DNA of 64,000 bases from Deinococcus yavapaiensis KR-236 (GTDB taxonomy: Bacteria; Deinococcota; Deinococci; Deinococcales; Deinococcaceae), in contig NZ_QJSX01000009.1 in NCBI RefSeq assembly GCF_003217515.1, positions 1 through 64,000 of the forward strand. The letters are read 5' to 3'. Each line of letters opens with the position of its first letter. The stretch's first letter is position 1. The notes under the pieces are model-generated. The model searched no databases. It saw only the letters and a program-made list of their open reading frames with translations, and was not told the DNA's origin. Below are positions 18,170-27,479 of this stretch, piece by piece. Position numbers and translations under genes: made by a program.

Positions 18170-19786
18170 ATGAATCTCGCTGGTCCACGCTTCGCTCGCT
18201 CGTCTTGGAAGGTTCGTCCGCTTCGTCTCGGAATCGAAGGTCGGTTGGTGTTGCTGCACTTGCTCGTGCTGAGCGTGTTGACGTTGCTGCTCGCCAGCAT
18301 TCAGGTGCTGTCGTTGCGACGCACCGTGCAGCACGATCTCGGTCAGCGAGCGCTCGCCGCGTCTCGCCTCGTCGCGCAACTGCCCGAGGTCATGCGAGGC
18401 GCCGCCGTGGGACGGCAAGACGCCAAGCTGAACGCGTTCGTCAATCGCTTGCGTGCTCAAGTCGGAGCGGATTTCATCGTCGTCGGCAACCGCGACGGCG
18501 TGCGACTCACGCATCCGCGCCCCGATCGCCTCGGCCTGCCCATGGAAGGCGGCGACAACGACGCGCCCTTCGCGGGCCGGGAGATCGTGAGCGTCGCGCA
18601 AGGTTCGCTGGGGCTCAGCGTGCGCGGAAAAGTGCCCGTCTTGAACGCGGGCGGACGCATCGTCGGCGTCGTGTCCACGGGGTATCTCATGCCACGCGTG
18701 CACGCGCTCGCCGTGCAGGCGGTGGGGTCGCTCGTGCCGTGGTTCGTGCTGGCCCTCGCGCTCGGGACGCTCGGCGCGATTCTCGTCGCGCGCACGTTGA
18801 AGCGCGCGATCCTCAACCTCGAACCGCAGCAGATCGCGGCGCTCGTGCGCCAACAACGCGCCGTCCTCGCGGCGCTTCGCGAAGGCGTGCTTGCCGTGAA
18901 CGCGGACGGCGTCATCGTCCTCGCCAACGCGCGCGCCTCGGAGTTGCTGCCGAGGGGATCGGGTCGGCGTGTCGTGGACGTTTGGCCCGAGTTGGCGTTC
19001 GCGGCGAGCCGAACGGGCATGCCGAGTCACAACTTGGAGTTGCGCCTCGCGCACCTGCCGATCTTCGTGAATTTGGAGCCGCTCGAGGGCGGCGGGTTCG
19101 TGGCGACGCTGCGTGACCGCGCGGAAGTGCTCGCGCTCGCCGAGGAGCTCACGTCCGTGCGAGGCTTCGTGGAAGTGCTGCGCGCCCAGTCGCACGAGTA
19201 CCTCAACCGCCTGCACACCATCAACGGCTTGTTGCAACTCGGGCGTCCCGACGACGCACGGCACCTCATCCACTCGGAAATCGAAAACGACGCGACGCTG
19301 CGCGACTTGATGCACGACCTTCGCACGCCGCGCCTCGTGGCGCTCTTGATGGGCAAGCGCGAGCGAGCGCACGAACTCGGCGTGGTCTTTCGCGTCGAAG
19401 CGGGCTCGAACCTCTCGGCGCGGTGGAACGGCGTGATCGACGTGCTCGTCACGACGATCGGCAACCTCACGGAAAACGCTTTCGAAGCGTTGCGGGGCCG
19501 GGCCGGCACGGTCACCGTGTCGATCGGCGAGGACCCCGACGGCGTGCAGATCGAAGTCGTCGACGACGGTCCCGGCGTCGCGCCGGACGTGCGAGCGAGG
19601 CTGTTCGAGCACGGCGCGTCGAGCAAGGGCGAAGGGCGCGGCTACGGCCTCGCGCTCGTTCGGACGCGCGTCGAGGCGCTCGGCGGCAGCATAAGGCACT
19701 TTCGTCGCGAGTCCTTCACGGTGTTTCAAGTGAACTTGCCGCTCACGGCGGCCGGTCAGACGTCGGTGGAAGGAGAGAGCGCGTGA
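18170..19786 (+). CDS. CitA/DcuS-type sensor histidine kinase
   Basis: A 538-residue membrane kinase. TM1 is at residues ~24-46. A periplasmic sCache/PDC sensor domain follows (~47-180, including RAQVGADFIVVGNRDGVRLTHP, the DcuS/CitA-type carboxylate-sensor pattern), then TM2 (~183-205) and a PAS-like domain (~215-320). The phospho-acceptor is in SHEYLNRLHTINGLLQLG (His ~341). The HATPase has NLTENAFEAL, DDGPGVAPD and GEGRGYGLALV. By analogy with CitA and DcuS it senses an external carboxylate. Its divergence from tctCBA suggests it controls that transporter. It overlaps the regulator gene by four bases. Confidence 0.88.
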   Translation: MNLAGPRFARSSWKVRPLRLGIEGRLVLLHLLVLSVLTLLLASIQVLSLRRTVQHDLGQRALAASRLVAQLPEVMRGAAVGRQDAKLNAFVNRLRAQVGADFIVVGNRDGVRLTHPRPDRLGLPMEGGDNDAPFAGREIVSVAQGSLGLSVRGKVPVLNAGGRIVGVVSTGYLMPRVHALAVQAVGSLVPWFVLALALGTLGAILVARTLKRAILNLEPQQIAALVRQQRAVLAALREGVLAVNADGVIVLANARASELLPRGSGRRVVDVWPELAFAASRTGMPSHNLELRLAHLPIFVNLEPLEGGGFVATLRDRAEVLALAEELTSVRGFVEVLRAQSHEYLNRLHTINGLLQLGRPDDARHLIHSEIENDATLRDLMHDLRTPRLVALLMGKRERAHELGVVFRVEAGSNLSARWNGVIDVLVTTIGNLTENAFEALRGRAGTVTVSIGEDPDGVQIEVVDDGPGVAPDVRARLFEHGASSKGEGRGYGLALVRTRVEALGGSIRHFRRESFTVFQVNLPLTAAGQTSVEGESA

Positions 19787-20469
19787 TTCGCGTAGTCCTC
19801 GTCGAGGACGACTTGCGCGTCGCGCGCGTGAACCGCGACCTGCTCGAAGCCGATCCTGAAGTGCACGTCCTCGGAACGGCGACGAGCGTGGCGGAGGGCG
19901 ATCAACTCGTGCGTCACCTGCGGCCCGACCTCGTGCTGCTCGACGTCTACCTTCCCGACGGAACGGGCCTCGACTTGCTGCGGTCTTGGCGTGCCCGCGG
20001 CGAAGTCTTCGACGTCCTCATGGTGACGGCGGCGGACGACGCGGGCGTCGTGCAAAGCGCGTTGTCGCACGGCGCCTTCGATTACCTCATCAAGCCGTTC
20101 GACCGTTCGCGTCTCGGCGACGCCCTCGCTCGCTTTCGCCGCCGAAAAGCGCTCACCGGAGCGACGTTCGATCAAGCGAGCCTCGATCGGTACCTCGGCG
20201 TCGCGAGCGCCGCGCCACTTCCGAAAGGGGTCGACGCGAGGACGCTGGAGCGCGTGGCGGACTTGTTGACGCGGCATCCCGACGGTTTGAGCGCCGAGGA
20301 CGTCGGCGGCTTGGTCGGCTTGAGCCGTCCGACGGCGTGGCGGTACTTGGAGCACCTCGTCGGGACGGGACGGGCGCGGCTCGATTACCAGTACGGCGCG
20401 GGCCGCCCTTCGAAGCGGTACAAGGCGCACGGCGCCCGAAACAACGAGGATTCGGGCGCGCGCTCCTGA
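19783..20469 (+). CDS. CitB/DcuR-type response regulator
   Basis: A 228-residue regulator. The receiver domain (1-120) has the acidic pair EDD, the phospho-acceptor Asp in LVLLDVYLPDGTG (near 56), Thr in MVTAADD and Lys in YLIKPF. The C-terminal HTH (LSAEDVGGLVGLSRPTAWRYLEHLVGTGRA, ~165-200) is of the CitB/DcuR type rather than OmpR or NarL. The start is the GTG overlapping the kinase stop (GTGA) and preceded by AGGAGAG. It likely binds near the tct promoter. Confidence 0.88.
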   Translation: MIRVVLVEDDLRVARVNRDLLEADPEVHVLGTATSVAEGDQLVRHLRPDLVLLDVYLPDGTGLDLLRSWRARGEVFDVLMVTAADDAGVVQSALSHGAFDYLIKPFDRSRLGDALARFRRRKALTGATFDQASLDRYLGVASAAPLPKGVDARTLERVADLLTRHPDGLSAEDVGGLVGLSRPTAWRYLEHLVGTGRARLDYQYGAGRPSKRYKAHGARNNEDSGARS

Positions 20470-20519
20470 AGAACGTCTTGGAGATCGGCGCGCTCTTGGA
20501 GCGCCCCTCGAGTGCCCGA

Positions 20520-21491
20520 CTACCAGGCGTACGCTTCCGGCGCTTGCCCTCCCGGTCCGGGCCAAATCGCGTCGAGTTCCTTCAAGGTGTCGTCCGTGAG
20601 CCGCACCTCCAACGCCCGCAAGCTGCCGTCCAACTGCTCGAGGGTGCGCGGTCCGATGATCGGCGCGGTGACGGCGGGTTGATGCAGCAGCCAAGCCAAG
20701 GCCACATCGGCAGGGTGTTCGCCGAGCGTTCGGCACAGCGCCTCGTACCGTTCGAGTTGCGGTCGGTGCTTCTCGATTTGCGCTTGCATGCGCTCGCTCG
20801 CTCGGCGGCCCTCGGCCGCCTTTTGCAGCGCGCCGCCCAGCAAGCCGCCTCCGAGCGGACTCCAAGGAATCAAGCCCAGCCCGAACGCTCGGCACGCCGG
20901 AACGACTTCCAACTCGACCATGCGAGCTTGCAAGTTGTAGAGGCTTTGCTCGGACACCAAGCCCATGAAGTGCCGTTGCGCCGCGAGCGAGTTGGCGTGC
21001 GCGATGTTCCAGCCCGCGAAGTTGCTCGAACCGACGTACAACACCATGCCTTGTTGCACGAGCCACTCCATCGCTTGCCACACTTCTTCCCAAGGCGTGG
21101 CGCGGTCGATGTGATGCATCTGGTACAAGTCGATGCGGTCGGTCTTGAGTCGGCGCAAGCTCTCCTCGCACGCTTTGCGAATGTGGTACGCCGAGAGCTT
21201 TTGATCGTTGGGCCCCTCGCCCATCTTGCCGTAGACCTTGGTGGCCAAGACGATGCGGTCGCGCCGACTCGGATCTTGTTCCAGCCAACGCCCGATGATC
21301 TGCTCGGTCACGCCTTCGCCTTGCTTCCAGCCGTACACGTCGGCGGTGTCGAAGAAGTTGAGGCCCAACTCGAGCGCGCGGTTCATGATGTGGTGCGAGT
21401 CCTCCTCGTTGGCTTCGGGCCCGAAGTTCATGGTACCGAGGCAAAGGGGGCTGACTCGGAGCCCGGTCCGACCAAGATGACGGTAATCCAT
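20520..21491 (-). CDS. aldo/keto reductase
   Basis: A 323-residue cytoplasmic NADPH-dependent oxidoreductase of the AKR superfamily. Catalytic residues are visible: Asp and Tyr in FFDTADVYGWKQGEG, Lys in RIVLATKVYG, His in DLYQMHHIDRATPWEE. The C-terminal cofactor region is VTAPIIGPRTLEQLDGSL. It is nearest to the plant Kv-beta/YajO-like group. The ATG has GAGGAGG upstream. It stands alone, convergent with the response regulator gene. The physiological aldehyde or ketone is unknown. Confidence 0.9.
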   Translation of the reverse strand: MDYRHLGRTGLRVSPLCLGTMNFGPEANEEDSHHIMNRALELGLNFFDTADVYGWKQGEGVTEQIIGRWLEQDPSRRDRIVLATKVYGKMGEGPNDQKLSAYHIRKACEESLRRLKTDRIDLYQMHHIDRATPWEEVWQAMEWLVQQGMVLYVGSSNFAGWNIAHANSLAAQRHFMGLVSEQSLYNLQARMVELEVVPACRAFGLGLIPWSPLGGGLLGGALQKAAEGRRASERMQAQIEKHRPQLERYEALCRTLGEHPADVALAWLLHQPAVTAPIIGPRTLEQLDGSLRALEVRLTDDTLKELDAIWPGPGGQAPEAYAW

Positions 21492-21668
21492 ACGATCCTC
21501 CTCGCTTGGTTCGGCTGACCCTACGCCCCGCTTTCGCCGCCCGGGCAGAGACGGCCCACATTGTGAAGAGACACCGCACCGACATTCCGGCGAGGAACAC
21601 GCCGAGGTCGGGCGTCGACGACATTCCGGCGGGAATCGTGACGCGGCATGGCGCTATCATCGAGCCGC

Positions 21669-22931
21669 ATGGCAAGAGAACGAAACTGGGCGGGAAACGT
21701 CGAGTACGACGCGGCGAGGTGGCACGCGCCGACGACGGTGGACGAGGTGCGACAGATCGTGCGAAACGCCGATCGCGTGCGGTCGCTCGGCACGCGGCAC
21801 ACCTTCAACGACCTCGCGAACACGGCGGCGGACTTGCTGTCGACCCACCTCCTGAACCGCGTGGTGGCGCTCGACGAGGAGGCGCGCACGGTGACGATCG
21901 AGGGCGGCGTGCGTTACGGCGAGCTCGGGCGCTTTCTGCACGCGCGGGGCTTCGCGCTGCACAACCTCGCGTCGCTGCCGCACATCTCGGTGGTGGGCGC
22001 GTGCGCGACGGCCACGCACGGGTCGGGCGACCGCGCGGGAAACCTCGCGACCGCCGTGACGGCTTTGGAACTCGTGACGGCGAGCGGCGACGTCGAGACC
22101 TTCTCTCGGGCCTCGCACCCGGACGTCTTTTCGGGCATGGTCGTGAATCTCGGCGCGCTCGGCGTGGTGACGAAGGCGACCTTGCGAGTCGAGGCCGCGT
22201 TCGACGTGCGGCAAGACGTGTTCGAGGATCTCGCGTTCGAGGCGTTCGAGCAGCACCTCGACGACGTGACGGGCGCGGCAGACAGCGTCAGCTTCTTCAC
22301 GGATTGGAAAGAGCCGCTGTTTCATCAGGTGTGGCACAAGCGGCGAATCGGCGAGGAACGTTTCGAGCCGACGCGAACGTGGTTCGGCGCGCGGCGAGCG
22401 ACGTCCGACCTGCACCCCTTGCGAGGCTTTCCGGCGACGTCTTGCACGCCGCAACTCGGCGTGCCGGGTCCGTGGCACGAGCGGCTTCCGCACTTCCGCT
22501 TGGAGTTCACGCCGAGTGTCGGCGAGGAGTTGCAAAGCGAGTTCTTCGTGCCGAGGCGTCACGCGCCGAGCGCGCTTCGCGCGGTGCGGGAGCTTCGGGC
22601 GGTGCTGGCGGACGTCTTGCTCGTGTCGGAGCTTCGCACGGTCGCCGCCGACGACTTGTGGCTCAGCCCGTGCTTCAAGGAGGCGTGCGTCGGCTTCCAC
22701 TTCACGTGGCGGCGCGACGAGGCGAGGGTACGCACGGTCCTGCCGCGCTTGCAGGAGGCGCTCGCCGAGTTCGACGCGCGGCCGCACTGGGGCAAGCTCT
22801 TCACGACGGCGCCTCGACGTCTGCGCGAAGTCTTCGTCAAGCTCCCCGACTTTCAACGCCTCGCCGAGACGTTCGACCCGACCGGAAAGTTCCGCAACGC
22901 GTTCGTCGAGGGCGTGCTGTCAGCGCGTTGA
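21669..22931 (+). CDS. FAD-binding sugar-alcohol/lactone oxidase (alditol oxidase-like)
   Basis: A ~420-residue VAO-family flavoprotein. The N-terminal FAD-binding domain has RERNWAGNVEYDA, RVRSLGTRHTFNDLA and SVVGACATATHGSGDRAGNLA, the last carrying the His that is covalently flavinylated in relatives. The C-terminal ALO-type substrate domain ends FDPTGKFRNAFVEGVL. Family: alditol, xylitol and arabinono-1,4-lactone oxidases, which make H2O2 from O2. I prefer the ATG at 21669 over 21648: TATCAT at 21655-21660 sits 8 bases upstream, so the mRNA may be leaderless, and relatives begin near NWAGN. Confidence 0.82.
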   Translation: MARERNWAGNVEYDAARWHAPTTVDEVRQIVRNADRVRSLGTRHTFNDLANTAADLLSTHLLNRVVALDEEARTVTIEGGVRYGELGRFLHARGFALHNLASLPHISVVGACATATHGSGDRAGNLATAVTALELVTASGDVETFSRASHPDVFSGMVVNLGALGVVTKATLRVEAAFDVRQDVFEDLAFEAFEQHLDDVTGAADSVSFFTDWKEPLFHQVWHKRRIGEERFEPTRTWFGARRATSDLHPLRGFPATSCTPQLGVPGPWHERLPHFRLEFTPSVGEELQSEFFVPRRHAPSALRAVRELRAVLADVLLVSELRTVAADDLWLSPCFKEACVGFHFTWRRDEARVRTVLPRLQEALAEFDARPHWGKLFTTAPRRLREVFVKLPDFQRLAETFDPTGKFRNAFVEGVLSAR

Positions 22932-24176
22932 ACGCGCGGCGAGGCGCGCGGCGAGCAGCAGCAACGCGACGTTCAACACGGCGATGACGAGAAACAGGGC
23001 GCGCGGGCGATCGTGGTAGATCCAGCCCGCGAGTCCGGCGGCCGGAGTGGACAGCAGCAGCGCCGTGAGCTGCACGCCCGAGTAGAGATCCGCGCTGCCC
23101 CGCTCGGGAAGGCGGGCGAACAGCACGGTGTCACGGTACGTCTGCGTCAGGAAGGTCGCGGCGGACACGATCATCACCACGAGTAACAGCGAGGCAAGTT
23201 GCCCGGGCGGCACGATCAGCAGCAAGAGCGCGCCGATCGCGCCGACGGCGCGCGTGAACAGCAGCGTGCGCTCGGGAAGCACGTGCGCGATGCGCCGCAG
23301 CACGAAGGCGTACATCAGGATCGTCACGGCGGCCGAAGCGACGGGGACGAAGGACAAGGCGGCGACGCTCGCGCCGAGCACTTCGCGGTAATACAGGATC
23401 TGAAAGAGGCTCATCTGCTCGATGAACACGCTCAGGACGTAGAAGGCCGTCACGAGCGGCAACCCCGAGTGGGCGCGCAACGTCGCCAGGTGCCGTCCCG
23501 TTTCGCGCAGGCTTTGCAGCGGGTCGAGGTCGCGGTGCTCCAGCATCGCCGCTTGCCCCACGCGCGTTTCGTCGGTGAGGGCGTTGCGCCAGAAGAACAT
23601 CACCGTCATGCCGACCGCGCCCAAGGCGTAGTACGCGCGCAGCGTCGCCTCCGCGCCGATGGACGTCATGACGAGCCCGACGAGGGGGGTGAGCAGACCG
23701 CACAACGCCACGATGAGGTTCAAGATGCCCAGCACGCGCGCCCGCTGCGTCTGCGGCACGTCCTCGACGACGAGCAGACTCCACGAGACGGTCACGATGC
23801 GGTTCGTCGCGTTCAGCACGCCCGCGATCACGAACGCATCGAAATTACCGGCGAGTGCCCACAGCGCCATGGGAACGGACCACGACACGAGGTCCCAAAA
23901 GAGCGTCGTGCGCTTGCGACCCATGCGGTTCGTGATGGGCGCCGCCAGAATCTGGAACACGAACGAGAACGCGAGGGTGATCGAGCCGACGATGCCGATT
24001 TGCGGGCTCGTGAGACCGACTTCGCGCATGTACAGCGGCGCGTAGTACAGCACGACCGTCCCGAAGACGGCCCAAAGGGGTTCGGTGACGATGGCGCCGC
24101 GCGCGTTGCGCGGCAGACCGTCGAGGGAAGGCAGGAAGCGGCGAAGGGAAGCGTTTCGGATGAGGTCTCCAGACAA
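22920..24176 (-). CDS. MFS transporter
   Basis: A ~418-residue membrane protein with about 12 hydrophobic segments and the MFS loop-2 pattern APITNRMGRKRTTLFWD. It probably exports a small molecule; the substrate is unknown. The TTG start gives a short N-terminal tail before the first helix (AVFGTVVLYYAPLYM); no good ribosome site is visible, so the start is uncertain. Its 3' end overlaps the convergent oxidase gene by 12 bases. Confidence 0.8.
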   Translation of the reverse strand: MSGDLIRNASLRRFLPSLDGLPRNARGAIVTEPLWAVFGTVVLYYAPLYMREVGLTSPQIGIVGSITLAFSFVFQILAAPITNRMGRKRTTLFWDLVSWSVPMALWALAGNFDAFVIAGVLNATNRIVTVSWSLLVVEDVPQTQRARVLGILNLIVALCGLLTPLVGLVMTSIGAEATLRAYYALGAVGMTVMFFWRNALTDETRVGQAAMLEHRDLDPLQSLRETGRHLATLRAHSGLPLVTAFYVLSVFIEQMSLFQILYYREVLGASVAALSFVPVASAAVTILMYAFVLRRIAHVLPERTLLFTRAVGAIGALLLLIVPPGQLASLLLVVMIVSAATFLTQTYRDTVLFARLPERGSADLYSGVQLTALLLSTPAAGLAGWIYHDRPRALFLVIAVLNVALLLLAARLAARSTR

Positions 24177-24226
24177 GGCGAGTTCGAGGCGAGGTGGGAA
24201 AGGGGACGCTTGGGCCCATCATAAAG

Positions 24227-25384
24227 TCACGGTGCGTACGACGGACGCGCGGACCACTCGAAGGCCGCGAGGTTCACGGCGGGCGGTTCGCCGAGGGCGC
24301 GCAGGGCGGCGGCCTCGCCGACGGCAGGCGAGTGCTTGAAGCCGTGCCCGGAGCAGGCGGAGACGACCGTGACGCGCGGCGAGAACGGCGCGGCGTCCAC
24401 GAGAAAGCCTCCGTCGGGCGTGGCGGTATACAGGCACGTCTCGGCGCGCAGCAGACGTGGAGACAACGCGTTCACGCGGCCCGCGAGGTGACGCTCGAAG
24501 AGGTCGGTCGCTTCGTCGGGGCGAACGTCTCGGCGTACCGTGTCGGGCGTGGACGTCACGCTCAGTTGCTCGGTGGCGACCTTCACGCCCCCGCCGCGCG
24601 TCACCTCGGGAAAGCCGTAGAAGTGCGCGTCACCCTCGCCGTGCTGCCAGATGAACACGGGAGCGTGGGCGGCGTCGAAGACGTCGGGACGGCTCGGTTC
24701 GAACCAACACAGCACCTGGCGGTACACGCGGGCGCGCTCTGCGAACGCCTCGCCGAGCAGATCGCTCGTCCACGCTCCCGCGCTCAGCACGACCGAGGCG
24801 GCCTCCAAAGTCTCCCCTGCCGTTCGGACGCGCACGCGGTCCCCGGCGGCCTCCAGGGTGAGCGCGGGCGTGTTCGCGCGAATCTCGGCGCCGTCCGCTC
24901 GGGCGCGCCGAAGGTGCGCGGCGATGCAGCGTTCGGGCAGCAAGGCGCCCGCGTGCGGCTCGAAGTACGCGTGCTCGTGCTCGCTCAGCGTGAAAGCCGG
25001 GAAGCGACGCGCGACGTCCCGGGCAGACAATTGTTCGTGCCGTACGTCGAATTGCTGCGCGACTCGAATCGTGCGGGCGGCGAAGTCGAGGTCGTCCGCC
25101 CGCTCGTCGCCCACGATGAGGGCGCCCGTGCGAAGAAGCAACGTCTCGCCGCTCCAAGCTTCCAAGTCGCGCCACAAGGCGTTCGAGCGGCGCACGAGCG
25201 GCACGTACGCGGGTCCCTCGGCGGTCGCTTCGCGTGTGATGCGCGTTTCGCCGTGGCTGGAGCCCAAGACGTGCGGCGGATCGAAGCGGTCGAGGCCGAC
25301 GCAGCGAGCGCCACGGCGCGCGGCGCTCGACAAGGCCGCGCTTCCCACCGCGCCGAGGCCGATCACGAGAACGTCGTACAGCAT
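24227..25384 (-). CDS. sarcosine oxidase/N-methyltryptophan oxidase-family flavoenzyme
   Basis: A 385-residue monomeric amine oxidase. It has the FAD dinucleotide motif VLVIGLGAVGSAALSSAARRG at the N terminus, the GSSHGETRITRE signature at ~42-53, and the C-terminal CSGHGFKHSPAVGE motif whose Cys is the covalent flavin site in MSOX/MTOX. It oxidises N-methyl amino acids to the free amino acid, formaldehyde and H2O2. The ATG at 25384 (GTGGGG upstream) fits the family start better than the GTG 15 bases earlier. The adjacent MFS gene follows in the same direction. Confidence 0.87.
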   Translation of the reverse strand: MLYDVLVIGLGAVGSAALSSAARRGARCVGLDRFDPPHVLGSSHGETRITREATAEGPAYVPLVRRSNALWRDLEAWSGETLLLRTGALIVGDERADDLDFAARTIRVAQQFDVRHEQLSARDVARRFPAFTLSEHEHAYFEPHAGALLPERCIAAHLRRARADGAEIRANTPALTLEAAGDRVRVRTAGETLEAASVVLSAGAWTSDLLGEAFAERARVYRQVLCWFEPSRPDVFDAAHAPVFIWQHGEGDAHFYGFPEVTRGGGVKVATEQLSVTSTPDTVRRDVRPDEATDLFERHLAGRVNALSPRLLRAETCLYTATPDGGFLVDAAPFSPRVTVVSACSGHGFKHSPAVGEAAALRALGEPPAVNLAAFEWSARPSYAP

Positions 25385-25403
25385 GCCCCACTTTGCCACA
25401 CGC

Positions 25404-26801
25404 TCAGGGCGTCGGCGAATCCACTTGCGCCAGCGCGCCGTGTTCGCTGGTAGGGGGCGTCGGGCGCGCGGGCAGGCGGATCTCGGCTTTCAAGCCGCCG
25501 AGGTCGCTGCGGCCCAACGAGAACGTCCCGCCGTGCTGACGTGAGATGCCCGAGACGAGCGCGAGGCCCAGACCCGCTCCTTCGCTGCCTTGCAAGCCGA
25601 GACCACGCTGAAAAGGTTTTTGCAGTCGCTCGGCGTCCTCGTCGGGAATGCCGGGGCCGTCGTCCTCCACGACGAGGACGCTCTCGTCGCCCTGCGCGCC
25701 CGCGCGGACGCGCACCGCGCCGCCTTCACGAACGTAGCGGGCGGCGTTTTGAACGAGATTCGACGCGGCGAGCAGCAGCACGGTACGGTCCCCGGCGGCG
25801 GGCGCGGACGTGAGGTCGAGCGTGAGGGTAAGCCGACGCTCGCGCAGCGCCGACGAGTGCACTTCGCTCGCCTCCAAGGCGAGGTCGGCGAGGTCCAAGT
25901 CTTCACGGTTCGCGTCGACGCTCGTACGCGCGAGGGCCAGCAAGCGGTCGGCGAGACGCGAAAGGTCGGTCGAGACGCCCTCGATCTCGGCGAGGGCTGC
26001 TTGGTACTGCAGAGGGCTGCGCTCACGCTCCAAGGCGAGCGAGGCGCGCGCGCGAATCACGGCGAGCGGCGTGCGCAGTTCGTGCGCGGCGGCGAGCGCG
26101 AACGCCCGCTCGTGCTCGATGAGGTCGGCGAGACGGTCGAGCATCGCGTTGATCGTTTCGGTGAGGCGCGCCATCTCGTCACGGCCCGGCGAATGGGGCA
26201 CGCGCTCTCGGTAGCGACCCGACGCGGCGATGCGGGCCGCGAGCCTCGTGACTTGCCCGACGGGCCGAAGCGCTCGGCCTGCCAAGAGGTACCCGCCGAG
26301 AAAGCCCAGCAGGATCACGAGGGGCGCGACGACCGAAAAGACGTGCGTCACGCCTTCCAAGCTCGAAAGCAGTTCGTCCTCGGCGCGAAAGGCGCGCACC
26401 CAACCGCCCGAGGGCAGGCGCGCGGTGAGGATGCGGTAGCCGTTGACGCGCACGAATCCCTCGATGAGCGGCAAGGTGAGGGGCGGCGTGCCGGACGCGA
26501 CCGCGCCGTCCTTGCCGAAGGTCACGACCGTGGCGAGGCCGGGCGGCGTCGGTCGACTCACCCGAGGGCGGTTGTCGTTTCGGTCGCTGTCGAAGTTACG
26601 CCGAAAGCCTTCGTACGGCTGTGGATACTGCGATCTTCGCACGTCCTCGGCGACGCGCGCGGCGACCCCCGTTCGCAGCGACGCGTCGAGGACCCCGACG
26701 AGCGTTCCGCGCACGGAGAAGTACAGCGCGAGAAACATCGCGAGCATCATCGCGGCGGAAACGACGCTCGCGAGGAGGGCGAGGCGCAGGCGGATGTTCA
26801 C
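25404..26801 (-). CDS. OmpR-partner sensor histidine kinase
   Basis: A 465-residue membrane kinase. TM1 is at ~8-28, followed by an extracytoplasmic loop (~30-165), TM2 (~166-186), HAMP (LAGRALRPVGQVTRLAARI), HisKA with AAHELRTPLAVIRAR (His ~250) and HATPase (NLVQNAARYV, EDDGPGIPDE, GAGLGLALVSGI). The GTG start overlaps the regulator stop (GTGA). It is the last gene of the apbE-DUF2271-PepSY-regulator operon, so it probably senses redox, metal or flavin status in the envelope; that link is inferred from context. Confidence 0.9.
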   Translation of the reverse strand: MNIRLRLALLASVVSAAMMLAMFLALYFSVRGTLVGVLDASLRTGVAARVAEDVRRSQYPQPYEGFRRNFDSDRNDNRPRVSRPTPPGLATVVTFGKDGAVASGTPPLTLPLIEGFVRVNGYRILTARLPSGGWVRAFRAEDELLSSLEGVTHVFSVVAPLVILLGFLGGYLLAGRALRPVGQVTRLAARIAASGRYRERVPHSPGRDEMARLTETINAMLDRLADLIEHERAFALAAAHELRTPLAVIRARASLALERERSPLQYQAALAEIEGVSTDLSRLADRLLALARTSVDANREDLDLADLALEASEVHSSALRERRLTLTLDLTSAPAAGDRTVLLLAASNLVQNAARYVREGGAVRVRAGAQGDESVLVVEDDGPGIPDEDAERLQKPFQRGLGLQGSEGAGLGLALVSGISRQHGGTFSLGRSDLGGLKAEIRLPARPTPPTSEHGALAQVDSPTP

Positions 26802-27472
26802 GACAAGCCGCGTCCGAGGCGGTAGCCGGCGCCACGAATCGTCTCGATGATGGCGTCGCCGAGTTTGCGCCGCACCGAACCCACGTAGACGTCCACGATC
26901 TTGGCGTCCACGCTACGGTCGGTCGCCCAGAGGCGGTCGAGCAGTCCCGCGCGCGAGAAGGTCCGCCCGGGGTTGAGCGCGAAGCACTCTAGCAAGGCGT
27001 ACTCGCGGCCCGTCAACGGAACGACCTTGCCCGCGAGGCGCACTTCGTGCGACGTCACGTCGAGGACGGCGCCCGTGGGAAGCTTCACGACGTTGTCGGC
27101 GAGGCCGCCCGCGCGGCGCACGAGCGCCATGACGCGCGCGCGCAACTCGCGAAAGTCGAAGGGCTTCGTGAGGTAATCGTCGCCGCCCGACGTGAGACCC
27201 GTGACCTTCGAGTCGATGTCGCCGAGCGCCGTGAGAAACAAGATCGGCGTGGCGTTGCCGCTCGAGCGCCACTCCCTGGCGAGCCGGAAGCCCGCGTCGG
27301 GACCTTCGGGAAGGCCGACGTCGAGAATCACGAGATCGTAAGGGTAGAGGTCGGCGAACGAGCGGGCGGACGCCGCGTCGGCGACGTGATCGACGATGAG
27401 GCTTTCCTCGGCCAGGCCCTCTTTCAGGACCGTGCCGAGGCGAGGATCGTCTTCGACGAGCAGGACGCGCAC
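26798..27472 (-). CDS. OmpR/PhoB-family response regulator
   Basis: A 224-residue regulator. The receiver domain has EDD, Asp in LVILDVGLPEGPD (near 52), Thr in FLTALGD and Lys in DDYLTKPF. The winged HTH at ~130-220 is of OmpR type (LTGREYALLECFALNPGRTFSRAGLLDRLW, VYVGSVRRKLG, IRGAGYRLG). The GTG start lies 7 bases after the PepSY stop. OmpR-type proteins usually bind tandem direct repeats; a candidate pair lies upstream of apbE at 29709-29728. Confidence 0.9.
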   Translation of the reverse strand: MRVLLVEDDPRLGTVLKEGLAEESLIVDHVADAASARSFADLYPYDLVILDVGLPEGPDAGFRLAREWRSSGNATPILFLTALGDIDSKVTGLTSGGDDYLTKPFDFRELRARVMALVRRAGGLADNVVKLPTGAVLDVTSHEVRLAGKVVPLTGREYALLECFALNPGRTFSRAGLLDRLWATDRSVDAKIVDVYVGSVRRKLGDAIIETIRGAGYRLGRGLS

Positions 27473-27479
27473 GATGACC

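Noticed and set aside
19756..21675. Long minus-strand frame (~640 codons) across the response regulator and aldo/keto reductase
   Set aside because: Antisense to one gene and out of frame with the other; composition is Arg/Ala/Pro shadow-like.
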